The notes below the pieces were generated by a model, which was not told the DNA's origin, searched no databases, and was given only the letters and a program-made list of their open reading frames with translations. DNA of 64,000 nt from Planococcus liqunii. Lineage in GTDB: Bacteria > Bacillota > Bacilli > Bacillales_A > Planococcaceae. Where the stretch lies: the NCBI RefSeq assembly GCF_030413595.1, contig NZ_CP129238.1, positions 2,108,001 through 2,172,000 of the forward strand. Direction: 5' to 3'. The stretch's first letter is position 1. Each line of letters starts with the position of its first letter. This document shows, piece by piece, positions 33,563 to 42,109 of the stretch. The translations under genes were made by a program, and so were the position numbers.

Positions 33563-35198
33563 TCACTTTGCTTCACTGACCAGCTTCTCGACCTCTTCTT
33601 CGATTCGTTTTACATCATAGCGTTCAAATAGCGGCTTGATGTTTGATACAGTATTTGTTTCACAAGCTACAAACGCCCAGTTCAACTCTTTCATTGCCAG
33701 CATGCCTTTTACCTTTTCCGAAGAGAACGGCAAAAACGGGTTTAAGAGCTGGCTGAGGTTCGCAATGATCAGCATGCACGTGGCAATCGTTTGATCGCAC
33801 GAAGCCCGGTTTTCTTTGATTTCTTTCCACGGTTCTTTTTCGTCAAAGTATTTATTGGCAAAGCGGACGAACGTGAACACTTCTTCAATGCCTTCTTTGA
33901 AATGGCCTTCCTCGATTTTTCGGCCGACGCTTTCGTAAAGCCCTTCGATTGTTCTTTTTATGCTTAGATCCACTTCCGCTTTTGGCACGGTTCCTTCGTA
34001 GCTTTTCTCGATAAATTTCAAGGTTCGGTTGATGAAATTTCCATAAGCGCCTAACAGTTCGCCGTTGTGGCTGTAAATGAATTCGCGCCAGGAAAAATCC
34101 GTGTCGCGGTTTTCAGGCGCATTGATGGCCAGGAAATAGCGGATGGAATCCGGGTTGTATCTTTCCAAAATATCCGGCACCCACACAGCCCAATTCTTGC
34201 TTGTCGACAGCTTCCGTTTTTCAAGCGTCAAGTATTCGTTGGAGACGATATGAGTCGGCAAGCCCTGGACGCCAATGCCTTTTAAAATCGCCGGCCAAAT
34301 GATCGTATGGAACGGGATATTGTCTTTGCCGTGGACATAATAAGCCATTGCATCTCCTTGCCAGAATTCTTCGTCGCACTGCTGATTTTCAGCAGCCCAT
34401 TGCCGGCTTGCGGAATAATAGCCCGAAACGGCTTCAATCCAGACATACACCTTTTTGTCTTCATAGCCTTTTACCGGCAACGGGACGCCGTTTGGCAAGT
34501 CCCTGGACACTGCCCGGTCCAAGAGCCCTTCTTTTAAGTAACGTTCAGACAAATGGATGGCGTTTTCGCGCCAAGCACCCCTCTCCTTTGCTTCTTTAAC
34601 ATAGGCCTCAAGTTCTCCCTGAAAAGCACTTAATGCGAAATAAAATTGTTCCGTTTTTTTCACCGTCGGCGCGTTTCCACAAAGCTTGCATTTCGGCTCC
34701 AGCAAATCCAGCGGATCCAAAATGGTCGAGCAATTGTCGCATTGGTCGCCGCGGGACGGATGGGCACAGACAGGACAAATCCCTTCTACATACCGGTCAG
34801 GCAAAAAACACTGATCGGTTTCACAGTACATCTGGTCGGTTTCTTTCTTGTAAATATGGCCGTTTTCCATCAAGTCCAAAAAAAATCCGTTGAACCGTTT
34901 GATGATGAAACGCACCATCTGTCCTTGTATACAAATCATAGGTGAAGCCGAGCCTTGAGAAACTGGCCGTAAACTCCTCGTGGTAGTGATCAGCGATTTC
35001 TGTGATTGTTTTCCCTTCCTGATTGGCCCTGATTGAAATCGGAGTTCCGTTGCAGTCACTCCCTGAAACATACAAAACCCGCTCGCCTTTTAACCGGTAA
35101 TACCGTGCCAAAATGTCCCCCGGCAGCAATGCAGCGATATGACCCAAATGCAAAGAGCCGTTGGCATATGGCCAGGCTCCTCCAATAAATACGCTCAT
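33563..35198 (-). pseudogene. metG: Methionyl-tRNA synthetase, interrupted by a one-base frameshift
   Basis: Class I aminoacyl-tRNA synthetase charging tRNA-Met. The N-terminal frame holds the HIGH-like motif ([13 protein letters not shown]). The long C-terminal frame has zinc knuckles (CPVC...CDNC, then CKLC), the KMSKS-like motif ([11 protein letters not shown]) and the anticodon-binding helices, but no C-terminal EMAP domain. The two frames join at a run of eight T on the minus strand (34878-34885): removing one T gives [11 protein letters not shown] and a full protein of about 544 residues. All catalytic motifs are intact, so this may be a fresh mutation, transcriptional slippage or a read error. 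The T-box leader shows methionine-tRNA control. AGAGGAG precedes the ATG. Confidence 0.85.
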
Positions 35199-35223
35199 CT
35201 TCTCCACTCCTCTTTTAAAAAAT

Positions 35224-35518
35224 AAAAAACCCCGCCTTTATCCGAATCGAATAAAGGCGAGGTTTCACTCGCGGTTCCACTTTAATTTGCTGCCAACTCG
35301 CATCAACAGCCTCAGCCAGTACAAAGCTTCTGCTCCTATACTGCGGCTTTGATAACAAGTGCCAACTCTTGTCGCATTCTACTGATTCCAAATGGAAGGT
35401 TCAACGCGAAGCTCCGAGGCCATTTTCGAATGCGCATTTTTGCTTCTTTTCAGCTGCCGAAGCTCTCTGGAAAAAACGCAGTCAATCTACTCTTCTCATC
35501 AACGCTAAATTATTTATT
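35224..35518 (-). promoter_or_regulatory. T-box riboswitch, methionine (AUG specifier)
   Basis: Leader of metG. On the minus strand the T-box sequence TGGAACCGCG (35270-35279) is followed by a terminator whose arms are CCTCGCCTTTAT and ATAAAGGCGGGG, then a T-run. Upstream, stem I is recognisable (AGAGAGC...GGAGCTTCGCG). A specifier sits in the context GAAAATGGCCTC, giving AUG (35421-35423) followed by a purine. Uncharged tRNA-Met would stabilise the antiterminator and allow metG transcription. Confidence 0.9.
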
Positions 35519-35524
35519 TTGATT

Positions 35525-35553
35525 AGTATATCTGCAGATGCCATTTTTTACAA
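35525..35553 (-). promoter_or_regulatory. Promoter of the T-box/metG transcript
   Basis: On the minus strand TTGTAA, a 17-bp spacer, TATACT. It places the transcription start a few bases before stem I of the T-box. Confidence 0.6.
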
Positions 35554-35573
35554 GATGAGCTTGAAGTTTTATT

Positions 35574-36194
35574 TTATGATTCTAAATTGAGCGTTGCGTT
35601 CACGGCCTTCCCGATTGGCTTCATAAAGAAATTAAGGATCAATCCTCCAAAACAAACCGTTAAAACCGTTCCAATGCCAATCGGTCCGCCTACGAGAAAA
35701 GCCACAATCAAGAAGCCAAGATAGATCAGCGTCCGTGAAACAAAGAGGTCGGTTCGCATTAAGTCCTTAATGATTAAGGTCAACCGGTCTATCGGAATGG
35801 GGGCGAAATTTGTAAGAAGATAAGTGGCGGTCCCCGCTCCGATCAGAATCAGCCCAATGGAAAAACAGACGGCCTTGCCCACCCACATATCCGGAATGAT
35901 TAAGCTGCCCAAGAGAAAAAGCCATAGATCGATTCCAATTCCTGTGATGACTGCTGTGACCAGTCCCAACAATTCCGGCCGTTGCCTGGTCAGTAAAGAA
36001 TTGCAGCCGATCATGAGGACAGCCAGCAAGACTTCCCAACTCCCAACGGTTAGCCCCACCTTAATAGACAAACCCACCAAAACGGCATCAAATGGCGACG
36101 TCCCTAAGCCGGATAAAATAGTTAAGGAAATGCCAAGGGCCAGTCCCATGATCCCCAGCAGAAAAAATGCAAATCTTGCGTATGGCTTCTTCAT
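35574..36194 (-). CDS. YczE/YitT-like membrane protein
   Basis: 206-residue membrane protein with about five to six helices (FFLLGIMGLALGISLTILSG, then GTSPFDAVLVGLS, later APIPIDRLTLIIKDL). The GTSPFDA motif after helix 1 is typical of the YczE/YyaS/YitT family, whose function is not established. It overlaps the upstream GNAT gene by 4 bases, so the two are coupled. Confidence 0.88.
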   Translation of the reverse strand: MKKPYARFAFFLLGIMGLALGISLTILSGLGTSPFDAVLVGLSIKVGLTVGSWEVLLAVLMIGCNSLLTRQRPELLGLVTAVITGIGIDLWLFLLGSLIIPDMWVGKAVCFSIGLILIGAGTATYLLTNFAPIPIDRLTLIIKDLMRTDLFVSRTLIYLGFLIVAFLVGGPIGIGTVLTVCFGGLILNFFMKPIGKAVNATLNLES

Positions 36195-36640
36195 GCTCGT
36201 TTTCCTTGAGACAAATCTTTCGTCATGACAATATGAGGGATTCCGTCTTCCATAAAGACAGCCGTGCGGCTCTCATAGCCTAGTTTTTTATAGAAGCCTT
36301 CTGCCTGCGTCTGTCCGTGCAATTTCACTTGCGCTGCGCCTTGGCTTTCAGCAATTCCCTCCAAAGACCCGATGATGATTTTACCGATTCCCAGTTTTCG
36401 GTACGGTTCCAAAATGCAAATTCGTTCCAGTTTCCCTGTTTGCGCCAGGAATCGGATTCTCCCCGTCCCGACAGCTTGCCCCTCATGAAATACCAGTATG
36501 TGCTTGCATGGACTGTTGAGTGTGTCAAACTCATCAAATTCATCTTCTATCGCCACCCCCTGTTCGTTAACAAAGACTTGTTCCCGAATCATGAAGGCTT
36601 TCTTTAAGTCTTGTTCATTCGATATAAGTTTGGTTTCCAT
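36191..36640 (-). CDS. GNAT acetyltransferase, YjcF-like
   Basis: 149-residue GNAT protein. VFVNEQGVAIEDEFDEFD near the start and the acetyl-CoA loop YRKLGIGKIIIG (RxxGxG) match the YjcF/ElaA group. The C-terminal half (VKLHGQTQAEGFYKKLGYES) holds the usual last strands. The substrate is unknown. The chosen ATG has GGGGTGA 6-7 bases upstream. It is divergent from the MarR-paiA-paiB operon and translationally coupled to the YczE-like gene. Confidence 0.87.
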   Translation of the reverse strand: METKLISNEQDLKKAFMIREQVFVNEQGVAIEDEFDEFDTLNSPCKHILVFHEGQAVGTGRIRFLAQTGKLERICILEPYRKLGIGKIIIGSLEGIAESQGAAQVKLHGQTQAEGFYKKLGYESRTAVFMEDGIPHIVMTKDLSQGKRA

Positions 36641-36730
36641 ACCCTTCACCCCTAATGGTTTAATAAGAATTTCATTTTCCTGTTGCGCTGGCGGTCCATT
36701 TGCAGTACATTCAATATATACGATATTTTA

Positions 36731-36742
36731 TTGCAAATGCAA
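36731..36742. promoter_or_regulatory. Short palindrome upstream of the MarR regulator
   Basis: TTGCA-AA-TGCAA, a 12-bp inverted repeat 28 bases before the marR start, in the gap between divergent operons. MarR operators are usually 16-20 bp, so this may be the core of one. Moderate support only. Confidence 0.4.
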
Positions 36743-36769
36743 CAAAAACTTTTTTTGAAGGAGTTCCTT

Positions 36770-37222
36770 ATGAAAGAAATTCTGCGCGAAATCGGCATGA
36801 TTGCCCGGGCCCTGGATTCCATCAGCAATATCGAATTCAAGGAATTCGATTTGACCAAAGGCCAGTATTTGTATTTGGTGCGGATCTGCGAGAACCCTGG
36901 AATTATCCAGGAACAATTAATCGACTTGATCAAAGTCGACCGCTCCACCGCTACACGAGCGATTCAGAAGATGGAGGCAAACGGGTTTATTGAGAAAAAA
37001 GACGATCCGCGCAATAAGAAAATTAAAAAGCTGTTTCCGACAGACAAATGCAACGCTGTCTATCCGTTTATCAAACGGGAAAACGATCACTCCAATAAAG
37101 TGGCATTGGACGGTTTTTCTGAGCTGGAAGAAGAAATGGCTTTTGAATTGCTGCAGCGGATCCGGAAGAACATCGAAACGGATTGGGATTTTGTGAAAAA
37201 AGGAAACAAGCGGGATTATTAA
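36770..37222 (+). CDS. MarR-family regulator
   Basis: 150-residue winged-helix regulator (MKEILREIGMIARALDSISN at the N-terminus, recognition helix KVDRSTATRAIQKMEANGF, wing KKDDPRNKKIKKLF). AAGGAG lies 7 bases before the ATG. It heads an operon with PaiA- and PaiB-like genes and is divergent from the GNAT-YczE pair. It may control both directions. Confidence 0.87.
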   Translation: MKEILREIGMIARALDSISNIEFKEFDLTKGQYLYLVRICENPGIIQEQLIDLIKVDRSTATRAIQKMEANGFIEKKDDPRNKKIKKLFPTDKCNAVYPFIKRENDHSNKVALDGFSELEEEMAFELLQRIRKNIETDWDFVKKGNKRDY

Positions 37223-37242
37223 GCAAAGGAGCGAAAATTTAG

Positions 37243-37755
<513 letters not shown>

Positions 37756-37778
37756 CAGCTTCTGAAAGGCGGTCCATC

Positions 37779-38405
37779 ATGTTCATTCCAAAACAGTTTA
37801 AAGTCAGCGATTTTGAAGAAATCCGGGAATTTGTCCAGCAAAACTCCTTTGGGACACTGGTCACTACTCGAAAAGGAAGGCCTATTGCCACCCACCTCCC
37901 TTTGCAGTTGGTCAAAGAAGATGAAGATACCTTTATAACTGGCCATATGGCGTACGGCAATCCACAGTGGCGCACATTTGAAGCGAATGATGAGGTTCTG
38001 GTCATGCTCCAAGGCCCGCATGCCTACATCTCCTCTTCCTGGTACGAGCACGAAAACGTTCCGACGTGGAACTACCAATCGGTCCATATTTACGGAGCGG
38101 CCCAGCTATTAAGCGAGGAAGAATTGAAACAGGACTTGACGAAACTATTATTGAAATACGAAGAGCACCGGGAGAACCCGGTCTTATGGGACAAGCTGTC
38201 TCCTGCTTTATTGGAAAAAGAAGTGAAAGGCATTGTCGGATTTAAAATCAAGGTTAAAGAGATCCAGGCAGCAAACAAATTAAGCCAGAACCGCAATGCA
38301 CAGGATTATGAAAATATTGTTGCGAAACTTCACGAAGAAAAAGATCCGAATTCCCATCGGCTGGCAGAGGTAATGGAGAAGAAAACACCCGCGCCAAAGA
38401 GTTAA
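37779..38405 (+). CDS. paiB: FMN-binding regulator, PaiB-like
   Basis: 208-residue split-barrel flavin-binding protein of the PaiB family (MFIPKQFKVSDFEEIREFVQ at the start; GHMAYGNPQWRTFEANDEVL and ISSSWYEHENVPTWNYQSVH are family signatures). In B. subtilis PaiB represses sporulation and protease genes together with PaiA. It lies 23 bases after paiA and is the third gene of the operon. Confidence 0.92.
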   Translation: MFIPKQFKVSDFEEIREFVQQNSFGTLVTTRKGRPIATHLPLQLVKEDEDTFITGHMAYGNPQWRTFEANDEVLVMLQGPHAYISSSWYEHENVPTWNYQSVHIYGAAQLLSEEELKQDLTKLLLKYEEHRENPVLWDKLSPALLEKEVKGIVGFKIKVKEIQAANKLSQNRNAQDYENIVAKLHEEKDPNSHRLAEVMEKKTPAPKS

Positions 38406-38452
38406 CTTCCTATCGAACCCTTCTTTTAAAAGTGGTAAGGAGAACGCTATAC

Positions 38453-38911
38453 ATGAAATCTCAGTTAAAAATCGCTAATTGGTTATTGGAGTTAGATTCC
38501 GATCAAACTCAGGAATTCTATGCTAAAGGCGTAGACGTATGCAATTGTGCATACTGCAGCAATTTCACAGCTTCCACTGGCACGATGAGTGCTAGGTTCA
38601 TTACTTTGCTTGCTGCACTCGGAATCGACCCGAAGATGCCTGCAGAACTCTCAGAATTCCCATCCAACGAAGAAGGGCTTCATACGTACTTGGGTTTTTA
38701 CCATTTCACAGGAGAAGTTATAGAAGGCAAACTGATTACTTCCTCTGACTGGAAAGAATCCAACACGCTGAAACTCGACAATTTCACCATCGGTTTCTCC
38801 AGGAAGTTAATGTTTGTTCCTGAAGATTTTCCAGCGCCGGTTCTTCAGCTGGAGTTTGAAGTGGATCTCCCCTGGGTTTTAAATCCTTTAGATAAAACAG
38901 ATGATAATTAG
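38453..38911 (+). CDS. Hypothetical protein
   Basis: 152-residue soluble protein. A CxCxYC cluster near the N-terminus (GVDVCNCAYCSNFTASTG) is followed by an alpha/beta domain with AALGIDPKMPAELSEFP. This pattern occurs in uncharacterised Firmicute proteins; the Cys cluster may bind metal. AAGGAG lies 8-9 bases before the ATG. It follows paiB on the same strand and ends at a terminator. Confidence 0.75.
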   Translation: MKSQLKIANWLLELDSDQTQEFYAKGVDVCNCAYCSNFTASTGTMSARFITLLAALGIDPKMPAELSEFPSNEEGLHTYLGFYHFTGEVIEGKLITSSDWKESNTLKLDNFTIGFSRKLMFVPEDFPAPVLQLEFEVDLPWVLNPLDKTDDN

Positions 38912-38921
38912 TGAAATTTAA

Positions 38922-38958
38922 AATCCTGTAAGCTCTTTACGAAGGACTTACAGGATTT
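38922..38958 (+). terminator. Terminator after the pai operon region
   Basis: AATCCTGTAAG pairs with CTTACAGGATT, followed by TTATA. It lies between convergent genes. Confidence 0.7.
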
Positions 38959-39029
38959 TATACCTTAGACTAGAAAGATGTTATCCTTCCGCATTAAAAA
39001 TGGTTGGCTTTTTCAAAATAAAGTTCTTT

Positions 39030-39611
39030 TTACCGTTTAAGAAACCCTGAAAAGTCCCGGGCCGCTTCTCTTGCATCCTGTATCAATTCCATCAGGAAGT
39101 TGTCGGGTTCGCTCCTTTCCTGGTGAAAATGCCTTAGTGCACAGGTTTCCAACATATCCATGGAACATTCCTTTAGAAAATTCCGTAAAAAATCATGTTC
39201 TTTCAACTGGAAGACCGGAACGAGCGTGTCGTCTTCTATCTGCAAGTGGAAGCCTTTTTTATTTGCCAGTTTCTGCGTGTTTCTTGTTGCCACCAATACT
39301 TCGATCCATGACTTTAAGTGGCCTGGAATCCCGAACCCAATCGTTTGTGTAATGAAGACCACAGCTTCTGCATCCGCTATTTGTTCAAGCAAAAGACCGT
39401 ATTCCTTCGTTTTCCCTTCTGCCTCTTTCACTCTGTTTTCTGAATTGAAATCCAAAGCCGGCAGCTCTGTTTCAAATATATCCACTTCCTTGACTTCGTA
39501 ATCTGACTGGCTGGCGCGCAGCTCATCCAAGAATGCTCTGGAAACGGACGAACTGAAAGAATCGGCCCGGGTGTCCGGGTTTGCGACAATGCATAGAATT
39601 CTTTTTTCCAT
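39030..39611 (-). CDS. Flavodoxin-fold NAD(P)H oxidoreductase
   Basis: 193-residue protein of the Flavodoxin_2/AzoR-like group (CIVANPDTRADSFSSSVSRA phosphate loop, then VFITQTIGFGIPGHLKSWIE). It likely reduces quinones or azo compounds with FMN. The C-terminal part (FLRNFLKECSMDMLETCALR) departs from classic AzoR. Single gene. Confidence 0.8.
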   Translation of the reverse strand: MEKRILCIVANPDTRADSFSSSVSRAFLDELRASQSDYEVKEVDIFETELPALDFNSENRVKEAEGKTKEYGLLLEQIADAEAVVFITQTIGFGIPGHLKSWIEVLVATRNTQKLANKKGFHLQIEDDTLVPVFQLKEHDFLRNFLKECSMDMLETCALRHFHQERSEPDNFLMELIQDAREAARDFSGFLKR

Positions 39612-39849
39612 ACTTCCTCATTCCTTTCTTTTACTCCTCATATGACCGTTCTGGACAGTTCTAAACCTTCTAACCATAGACCACTGCTTCGAACAAAAAA
39701 ACAATTTCAATACGTTGTTGGTAAATGGGAAAACTGCCGCCTTTTAATTATACTGATAATTCAAAAATCTTTCCTCTTCTCTGCAGGAATCCATTCCCGT
39801 TGTAGAGAATTTTACACAATAAGAAGACAAACTATAGGAGGAGATAAAA

Positions 39850-40323
39850 GTGGATTTTGCGTATAAACAAATTTTGGCAGCAGTGGATGGGTCAGATGAA
39901 GCTGCATGGGCATTCAAGAAGGCTGTGGAAATTGCGCTTCGAAACAAGTCCGTATTGAATTTAATCTACGTCGTCGATACCCGTTCGTATTCCGCAATGA
40001 CGAAGCGTGTTCCAGATGTTGATGACCGGGTTTTCGATCACGGGAAGGAACTGCTCGAACGCTACAAAAGAAATGCGCTAGATGCAGGCATCCCAGAAGT
40101 AAATGTGTTTATTGCTGCCGGATCGCCGTATAAAGTCATCTCACGCGACTACGCAAAACGGGTGGAAGCGGATTTAATCGTCTGCGGGGCCCAAGGCTTA
40201 AATGCCGTGGAACGATATTTGATGGGAAGTGTATCCCAACACATCGTCCGCAGCAGCCATTGCGATGTTCTTGTAGTCCGGACAGGCGACACAGAAGACG
40301 CGGCAGAAGCAGAAAGAGCTTAA
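39850..40323 (+). CDS. Universal stress protein (UspA family)
   Basis: 157-residue single-domain Usp. Its start is QILAAVDGSDEAAWAFKKAV. The ATP-binding pattern G-x2-G-x9-G-S is present in CGAQGLNAVERYLMGSVSQH, so this is the nucleotide-binding type. A close paralogue lies at 60168-60617. GTG start with AGGAGG upstream. Confidence 0.93.
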   Translation: MDFAYKQILAAVDGSDEAAWAFKKAVEIALRNKSVLNLIYVVDTRSYSAMTKRVPDVDDRVFDHGKELLERYKRNALDAGIPEVNVFIAAGSPYKVISRDYAKRVEADLIVCGAQGLNAVERYLMGSVSQHIVRSSHCDVLVVRTGDTEDAAEAERA

Positions 40324-40367
40324 CTGCAGCACTGAATGCCATAAGAAGCCAACAGCTCCATAAAAAT

Positions 40368-40422
40368 AAACACCTTTCGTTGAATAAAGGAAACGCAATT
40401 CCTTTAAACCAACAAAAGGTGT
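40368..40422. terminator. Bidirectional terminator
   Basis: AACACCTTT-GTTG arms pair with CAAC-AAAGGTGTT around a loop that contains a second small hairpin (AAAGGAA/TTCCTTT). It lies between the convergent usp and D-2-hydroxyacid dehydrogenase genes. Confidence 0.7.
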
Positions 40423-40481
40423 TTTTTCATTCTCTACTATCAAAACCGTTCCTTACAGAGAAAGCTAGATGAACCATACTA

Positions 40482-41477
40482 TCATTCGCTCTTCGTATCC
40501 ACCAGCTCTTTCAATTCTTTCATCACATTTTCCGGAATGCCACCTGTTACTCCGGCCACCAAATTTTCAGCAGCTTTCATGACCATCGCCTCGCGGGTTT
40601 TGGCCGTCGCTGAACCAATATGCGGCACTGCCGTCACTTGCTTCATCTTCAACAACGGATTTCCCGGGTCGACCGGCTCCTGTTCAAACACATCGAGTGC
40701 CGCACCGGCAATTTCTCCCGCTTCCAGTGCATCGATTAAAGCCTGTTCGTCTACCACGGCTCCTCTTGCGGCATTGATTAAATAGGCTGTGGGTTTCATC
40801 CGGCGGAACTGCTCCGCCCCCAATAGACGACGAGTCGACTCGGTCAACGGGACAATCAATACGACAAAATCGGATTTTTCCAGCAGCTCGTCCAACGGGC
40901 TGTAGCGGATGCCGTATTTTTCTTCAAGCTCCGGTTTTGGCGTCGTCGCGTGGAAAAGGACATTCATTTCAAACCCATGGACGGCTCTTCTGACGATTTT
41001 CTCCCCAATGCGCCCCATTCCGACAATCCCCAGCGTGGCATGATGTACATCTACTCCAAACAATTCCTTCGGCTTTGTGTCTTTGGTCCACTTCCCTTGT
41101 TTTACAAAACTGTCCATTTCCGATACTCGTCTTGCGGCTGACAGGATGAGCGCAAAGACCAGATCAGCCACTGTTTCGTCCAGTACAAATGGCGTATGCG
41201 TACCGATTACGCTGAATTCTTTCATCGCTTCCACATCAAACGAATCATACCCGACCGATGTATTGCTGATGATTTTCACCTGCGGCACTTGTGCAAGAAA
41301 TTCACGGGTAATCGGCGGATTCTGGACTAGCAGGCCATCCACGCTTTTCGCTTCTTCCAGCAACACAGTGTTCGGAATGCGTTCTTGTTTGTCCCAGATT
41401 TTGTAGTCGCAGTATTCGGCTATATAGGCTTCTACTGCCGGCGGCACCGGCCTTGCAATGAATACTTTTGGTTTCAA
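40482..41477 (-). CDS. D-2-hydroxyacid dehydrogenase (glycerate/glyoxylate reductase type)
   Basis: 331-residue NAD(P)-dependent dehydrogenase. It has the nucleotide loop TLGIVGMGRIGEKIVRRAV and the catalytic residues Arg (in INAARGAVVDE), Glu (DVFEQEPVDPG) and His (VPHIGSATAKTR). It is of the glyoxylate/hydroxypyruvate reductase-like subgroup. Single gene, following an XRE gene on the same strand by about 50 bases. Confidence 0.93.
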   Translation of the reverse strand: MKPKVFIARPVPPAVEAYIAEYCDYKIWDKQERIPNTVLLEEAKSVDGLLVQNPPITREFLAQVPQVKIISNTSVGYDSFDVEAMKEFSVIGTHTPFVLDETVADLVFALILSAARRVSEMDSFVKQGKWTKDTKPKELFGVDVHHATLGIVGMGRIGEKIVRRAVHGFEMNVLFHATTPKPELEEKYGIRYSPLDELLEKSDFVVLIVPLTESTRRLLGAEQFRRMKPTAYLINAARGAVVDEQALIDALEAGEIAGAALDVFEQEPVDPGNPLLKMKQVTAVPHIGSATAKTREAMVMKAAENLVAGVTGGIPENVMKELKELVDTKSE

Positions 41478-41529
41478 TTGAATTCCTCCTTCGCTTGTGT
41501 TGAAGAATAGTTGAGTTCATTCATCTTTT

Positions 41530-42015
41530 TCAATTTGAAGATTTCTTCAAGCCTAAATCCTTTGCTTTTCGCTCCAGCGTATTTAAATGCAGCTTCGCTT
41601 CTTCCTCATCAAACGAACTGAAACAGCGGTAATTGGCCTCATCGATAATCCGGAAATGCTGGCTCACCACATTCTGCTGCAGCTTGTACGCTCCCCTTTT
41701 TTCAAGTTCTTTCCACCAAACCTTCCCGCCCATCGTCTTAGTGGAAGCCTGTTCGATGTTGTTGAACGTTACCAACCGGACCACTTCCAACGGGTCATCC
41801 CCTAAACCGTTCTGCAGAATTTCACTTTGCTCAAATAACGCCACACACGTTACCGCTACATTCCAGCTCGCTTCGGCTCTGCCTTTTTCAATTTGAATCA
41901 ATGTCTTTTTGGAGAGACCCAAAATTTTCGACATTTCTTCTTGTGAAAATTCATTTTCCAGCCGGATCAATCGCATCTTTTGCGATACAACTTCAATTAA
42001 TTCTTGTTGATTCAT
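41530..42015 (-). CDS. XRE-family regulator
   Basis: 161 residues. An N-terminal XRE helix-turn-helix (RLENEFSQEEMSKILGLSKK, then TLIQIEKGRAEASW) is followed by an ~85-residue C-terminal domain of unknown type (KVWWKELEKRGAYKLQQNVV). It is divergent from the FAD oxidase-MFS operon, and a perfect palindrome lies between them, so it most likely controls that operon and itself. Confidence 0.85.
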   Translation of the reverse strand: MNQQELIEVVSQKMRLIRLENEFSQEEMSKILGLSKKTLIQIEKGRAEASWNVAVTCVALFEQSEILQNGLGDDPLEVVRLVTFNNIEQASTKTMGGKVWWKELEKRGAYKLQQNVVSQHFRIIDEANYRCFSSFDEEEAKLHLNTLERKAKDLGLKKSSN

Positions 42016-42044
42016 TCAAACACCTCTAGTTTAATTTTCACCAA

Positions 42045-42062
42045 TAGTGTAATATTACACTA
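42045..42062. promoter_or_regulatory. Perfect palindromic operator between divergent genes
   Basis: TAGTGTAATATTACACTA, an 18-bp perfect inverted repeat, 30 bases from the XRE start and 48 from the FAD oxidase start. XRE repressors bind such repeats as dimers. Confidence 0.82.
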
Positions 42063-42109
42063 AATATAACATATGAATACACTTCATGCGATGAAAGGGT
42101 GTGAAAGCG

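Noticed and set aside
35574..36194. Possible queuosine/folate ECF transporter S component instead of YczE-like
   Set aside because: The GTSPFDA motif and helix pattern fit the YczE/YitT family better, and no ECF A or T genes are nearby.
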